NCBI RefSeq assembly: GCF_015223055.1
Contig: NZ_JADFBX010000006.1
Location: 186,001-250,000, forward strand
Source: Pedobacter sp. MC2016-24
Lineage (GTDB): Bacteria > Bacteroidota > Bacteroidia > Sphingobacteriales > Sphingobacteriaceae
DNA: 64,000 nt
Direction of reading: 5' to 3'
A program made the translations under genes and the position numbers. Within the stretch, counting starts at the first letter, position 1. Every line of letters starts with the position of its first letter. The notes beneath the pieces are model-generated. The model searched no databases and was not told where the DNA came from. It was given only the letters and a program-made list of their open reading frames with translations. This document shows positions 63,834-64,000 of the stretch, one piece after another.

Positions 63834-63873
63834 ATCAAATAGGCGGTAGTTTTACGACCACTGCCTATTTGAT
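63834..63873. terminator. Bidirectional hairpin between convergent hdc and aldehyde dehydrogenase genes
   Basis: 63834-63847 pairs with 63860-63873 over 14 bp with one G-T pair and a 12-nt loop. It overlaps the last codons and stop of the minus-strand gene. There is no clear T-run on either side. Confidence 0.65.
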
Positions 63874-64000
63874 ATAAACGGTTTTTATATTTACAAATTC
63901 ACGAATACCATATAAGCCGAGCTCTCTACCATATCCACTTTGATTAATGCCACCAAAAGGCAATCTTGAATCCGATTTTACCAACGTGTTTACAAAACAG
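63865..64000 (-). CDS. Aldehyde dehydrogenase, C-terminal end (5' part beyond window)
   Basis: 45 codons are visible on the minus strand to a TAG at 63865-63867. The frame reads C-F-V-N-T-L-V-K-S-D-S-R-L-P-F-G-G, then I-N-Q-S-G-Y-G-R-E-L-G, and ends V-Y-I-K. The S-R-L-P-F-G-G-x-x-x-S-G-x-G-R-E motif is the C-terminal signature of NAD(P)-dependent aldehyde dehydrogenases, many of the succinate-semialdehyde type. The catalytic Cys and Glu lie outside the window, so the substrate cannot be judged. The gene converges with hdc. Confidence 0.88.
   Translation of the reverse strand, partial: CFVNTLVKSDSRLPFGGINQSGYGRELGLYGIREFVNIKTVYIK

Overview
The window looks like chromosomal DNA of a Bacteroidota bacterium, most likely a Sphingobacteriaceae member such as Pedobacter. 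The genus is an inference; no 16S gene is present. Support comes from STN-type and SusC-type TonB-dependent receptors (TBDRs), a SusD protein, many lipoproteins with S/A/G-C-K lipoboxes, an ECF sigma/FecR pair, Bacteroidota promoters (TTTG-N19-TAnnTTTG, best seen before tRNA-Glu), and weak Shine-Dalgarno sequences.

Region 1 (1-31626) is the most striking part. An eight-gene, cell-envelope operon occurs twice in tandem. Block A (5' end cut by the window edge, to 14213) and block B (16187-31626) have the same order: STN-TBDR, DUF4397-like lipoprotein, unknown lipoprotein, three FAS1 (fasciclin) lipoproteins, a second Oar-like TBDR of exactly 1080 aa in both blocks, and an IPT/TIG-NHL lipoprotein. 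Gene spacings are nearly the same, and each block ends in an intrinsic terminator. An ECF sigma factor and a FecR anti-sigma gene lie between the blocks. I infer a signal-responsive surface uptake or adhesion machine with two TonB receptors and six lipoproteins per copy. The receptors are well conserved between copies, while the fasciclins have diverged.

Region 2 (31687-42574) is mostly housekeeping: a secreted protein of unknown function, a DUF763 protein, dGTPase, PepD dipeptidase, serine acetyltransferase plus cysteine synthase, an EnvC-like LytM factor with a degenerate active site, TruC, and DnaA. A 143-bp imperfect fold-back element lies between the EnvC-like gene and truC, and a pair of DnaA boxes lies upstream of dnaA.

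Region 3 (42631-50865) lies between tRNA-Glu and initiator tRNA-fMet. It holds two small genes of unknown function, an arginase/ornithine aminotransferase operon with a divergent Lrp-type regulator, and a stand-alone A-T-TE nonribosomal peptide synthetase translationally coupled to its Sfp-type phosphopantetheinyl transferase. The A-domain pocket read by eye suggests glycine.

Region 4 (51198-64000) has a SusC/SusD pair, an ABC exporter, a small lipoprotein, a TBDR/DUF4374 pair of the metallophore-uptake kind, an Lrp regulator divergent from a PLP-dependent histidine decarboxylase, and the C-terminal end of an aldehyde dehydrogenase running off the right edge.
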